From CAVUEG01 sp963740525 (GTDB lineage Bacteria; Actinomycetota; Actinomycetes; Propionibacteriales; Nocardioidaceae): a stretch of 64,000 bases of DNA. Position numbers and translations under genes: made by a program. Positions 62,801 through 64,000 of the stretch are shown one piece after another. The stretch spans positions 62,001-126,000 of the forward strand of contig CAVUEG010000006.1 of NCBI GenBank assembly GCA_963740525.1. The letters are read 5' to 3'. Numbering within the stretch: the first letter of the stretch is position 1; every line of letters begins with the position of its first letter. The notes below the pieces were generated by a model that saw only the letters and a list, made by a program, of their open reading frames with translations, did not search any database and was not told the origin of the DNA.

Positions 62801-63398
62801 CTGCGGTGTTGACCGCGTCGCCGGCGACCATGCCCTGCCCCTGCGCGCCGATCGTCACGGCGACCTCACCGGTGACGATCCCCGCGCGCAGCCGTAGGTC
62901 CGGAATGCCCACGTCGGCACCCATGGCGGCGATGGCGTTGACCAGCTCCAGGCCGGCGCGGACTGCGCGCTCGGCGTCGTCCTCATGGCTGGTGGGGACG
63001 CCCCACACCGCCATCACCGCATCGCCGATGAACTTCTCGACCGTCCCGCCGTACCTCGCGATGATCTGCTGGCACTCCTCGAAGTAGCGGGTCAGGAGCT
63101 CACGGACCTCTTCCTGGTCCCGCACCTCCGACAGGCTGGTGAAGCCGACCAGGTCGGCGAAGAGGACGCTGGTGACCCGGCGGGCCGACACCGGGGCCGA
63201 GGCCGTCGTCGCCGGACTCTGGGGCGCGGCCACGGCACCGTTCTGCGCACTCCCGCAGTTCCCACAGAAGCGAGCGCCGGGCACGATCTCGGTGGCACAC
63301 GTCGAGCACGTCGCCGCCTGGAGGGATCCCCCGCAGGAGAAGCAGAACCGGGCGCCGTCAGGCTGCCCGCCGACACCACATGCGGTGCACGCTGTCAC
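59841..63398 (-). CDS. Class III adenylate/guanylate cyclase fused to AAA ATPase and TPR region, copy B
   Basis: 1,185 aa from the GTG at 63398 (GGGGTGGGGG upstream; a longer frame to 63437 adds 13 residues). Same architecture as copy A: N-terminal double zinc ribbon (CTACG...CFSCG and CSTCA...CGNCG), cyclase domain with FADLVGF and KFIGDAVMAVWG, VNTAARVQ, Walker A GEPGVGKTRL and Walker B LLIDDAQHADDG, then TPR-like helices. Separated by 83 bases from the MFS-CNB gene downstream. A probable operon of copy B, MFS-CNB, copy A, hemW and DUF4282 can be drawn. The upstream 250 bases form a divergent promoter region. Confidence 0.9.
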   Translation of the reverse strand: MTACTACGVGGQPDGARFCFSCGGSLQAATCSTCATEIVPGARFCGNCGSAQNGAVAAPQSPATTASAPVSARRVTSVLFADLVGFTSLSEVRDQEEVRELLTRYFEECQQIIARYGGTVEKFIGDAVMAVWGVPTSHEDDAERAVRAGLELVNAIAAMGADVGIPDLRLRAGIVTGEVAVTIGAQGQGMVAGDAVNTAARVQSAAAPGQVWVDETTRLLTSSSITYVDVGSHQMKGKVDPMPLWAVRAVVASMGGAQRADGLEAPHVGRDHELRLVKELFHRVEETKRPALLVVDGEPGVGKTRLGWEFSKYTDGLSSTMKWHSGRCLAYGEGVAFFALAEAIRGRLQRVRGGDAEDSGDFEDQAALLAGGLDHYVPDAQERAWLEPRLGVLLGVGSVGTFAREDLFSAWVTFLHRVSEDQHPVVLLIDDAQHADDGMVLFIEHLLSVGSFACFVALLTRPGLLEDHPALATNRRATVLHLEALEEREMGELLDGLVSGLPPAVRDSLVERAEGIPLFAVETVRSLIDRDLVIPRAGQYVLANPEALDLDTIGAPASLQALIAARLDTLSSEQRRVVDQASVVGNSFARESIAQLCGEVSDLDGALTGLVRLQILKQEANQFSTERGHYQFVQSAVRQVAYASLARRDRKASHLAVIDQLEQVDDAAGELAPIIAQHYLEALDAVPDDADLARLTGAAIGQLRRAAARAQALGASAEAAAHLTSALARATEPAEHAAIERDLARALVNSGSYEAAKEHAEAAIAAFDRLEDAVSAGSGAAVLAQALQSGYGDNEGALGVAQERYQQLLDREDAVQVCLDLSGVIVTSMLRIPLNVRDIVDERMRLAERIGDETAVADSYVSLAVHYLNEGTHGLSRVLLESGAAIARRNHDSVALARALVNLNADWNQDDAAKAVAFGRESVEVARSTGVRYWSDFAETNLVLALWLHGSWDELPNLLQSDFAADDHTLPVREFVQGQVHIARGEPWTLGWEAGSPTSSDDSSFLTWRQMAEALYACRQGDLAVASRWGLEAVERAYVLSGLFDDFFVAWFTASEIALAADDHAVLDRLEQIVRDHRVSNPPAGLRAQLSRVAGKVAIRDGAEPALVERHFRAAINDCDSWHGETLGARCRAELGVWLTRQGRAAEGDPLLDRARETYTRLGAVRWAKDLDEALAGAFLTTGVS

Positions 63399-63651
63399 GG
63401 AACCCCCACCCCTGGTCGCGGATGCTGCGCTCAGCATGCCCTATCGGCACACCCACGGTCTGCACCTGCGGAGGCAAAGGTCCTGCCCAGGGGACAAGGC
63501 TCCGATCGTGCCCCGGGAGCAGGTGGCCAGGGATGGCTGATCTCCACAGGTTCCGCGCCGTAGCGCACGGAGCCCGAGGACGTCGCAGCGGGGCGCCGGT
63601 GGCTTTTGCCAATCCGGCCCGGCGCGCCACTCACATCGCCACAATGTGGGG

Positions 63652-64000
63652 ATGCGACAAAGGCCGAGCGGCGCGAGTCGCGCACCCGCTTCGTGGGTCG
63701 GTGGGCTGCTACGGCCCTTGGCGGCCGACGAGGCTGGCGCGAAGTTCTGGGTTCGGCACCTTCGCGTGGGCATCGCACTCAGCGAACTGTCGGCGTGCCT
63801 GGTGGCGGTCTACGTGCTCCTCGCCGACCGGCCTCACCGTGCCGCGTTCATCGCGATGGTCGTGGTGGTCATCGTGGGGTCGCCGCCCCTTCTCCTGCTG
63901 CCGGTCCAGAAGTGGAGCGTCAATTCGCGCGGCCCCCTGCTCTTCTACGTCTGGAGTCTCGCGGTCACCCTCCTCATCATGGTCGTGGCGCTGCTCGACG
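63652..64000 (+). CDS. Membrane protein, N-terminal fragment (continues past window)
   Basis: Open from the ATG at 63652 to the end (116 codons). After a basic start come hydrophobic segments at about 48-63 (VGIALSELSACLVAVYVLL), 68-87 (AFIAMVVVVIVGSPPLLLLP) and 98-115 (LLFYVWSLAVTLLIMVVAL), with short loops. Divergent from cyclase copy B. The layout would fit the sensor part of a larger signalling protein, for example a GGDEF protein, but no output domain is in view. Confidence 0.6.
   Translation, partial: MRQRPSGASRAPASWVGGLLRPLAADEAGAKFWVRHLRVGIALSELSACLVAVYVLLADRPHRAAFIAMVVVVIVGSPPLLLLPVQKWSVNSRGPLLFYVWSLAVTLLIMVVALLD

Overview
The window is high-GC DNA from an actinobacterium, most likely Nocardioidaceae (Nocardioides or a close relative). 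The evidence is about 70% GC with strongly G/C-biased third codon positions, frequent GTG starts, many 4-nt GTGA/ATGA gene overlaps, an actinobacterial-type leuA leader peptide, homodimeric glycyl-tRNA synthetase, Zur and CIRCE regulation, and a gene pair for 10-methyl branched fatty acids (lipids typical of Nocardioides). The genus is an inference; there is no 16S rRNA here. I saw no insertion sequence, prophage, integrase or CRISPR-Cas genes.

Layout. 0-1.5 kb: FMN-dependent 2-hydroxy-acid dehydrogenase, a short repeat array, and tRNA-Asn with its terminator. 1.6-20.5 kb: a minus-strand housekeeping run read right to left (uppS, glyS, dusB, dgt, dnaG, with recO at its head), interrupted by a plus-strand zinc-uptake operon znuA-znuC-znuB-zur under two Zur-like boxes and by a large tandem adenylate cyclase/ATPase gene that appears frameshifted. 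20.6-28.2 kb: two hybrid sensor kinases without response regulators, an alpha/beta hydrolase, and leuA with a Leu-codon leader peptide and attenuator. 28.3-31.6 kb: GNAT and flavodoxin-like enzymes and two septum-formation-type lipoproteins. 31.6-42.5 kb: the conserved run HIT, phoH, ybeY, corC, a catalytically dead cytidine-deaminase-like gene, then era, with insertions: an ECF sigma/anti-sigma-like pair, tmsAB, a siderophore-interacting reductase and a copper monooxygenase-like lipoprotein. 42.5-44.2 kb: SigE-type sigma factor with a GerMN/Gmad2 membrane protein, ending in a second repeat array. 44.2-47.3 kb: rsmE, dnaJ, hrcA behind a perfect CIRCE. 47.3-50.3 kb: metallo-hydrolase, PadR/DUF1707 pair behind a 16-nt inverted repeat, and DUF3097.

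The most unusual part is 50.3-63.4 kb. A GAF protein, a cytoplasmic subtilase and a 57-residue peptide with three D-V-[DE]-G-H repeats lie on one strand, divergent from a Crp-type regulator. Next come DUF4282 and hemW, then two paralogous 1.2-kb-residue class III cyclase/AAA/TPR proteins flanking an MFS transporter fused to a C-terminal cyclic-nucleotide-binding domain. The makers (cyclases) and readers (MFS-CNB, Crp, possibly GAF) of a cyclic nucleotide signal are therefore neighbours. A further separate signal is a short repeat (18-nt core, exact 32-nt period) found at both 1.3 and 44.1 kb.

The window ends inside a divergent membrane-protein gene. Starts were moved from the longest possible ORF where a ribosome-binding site, homology or an overlap with the upstream stop supported a shorter form.
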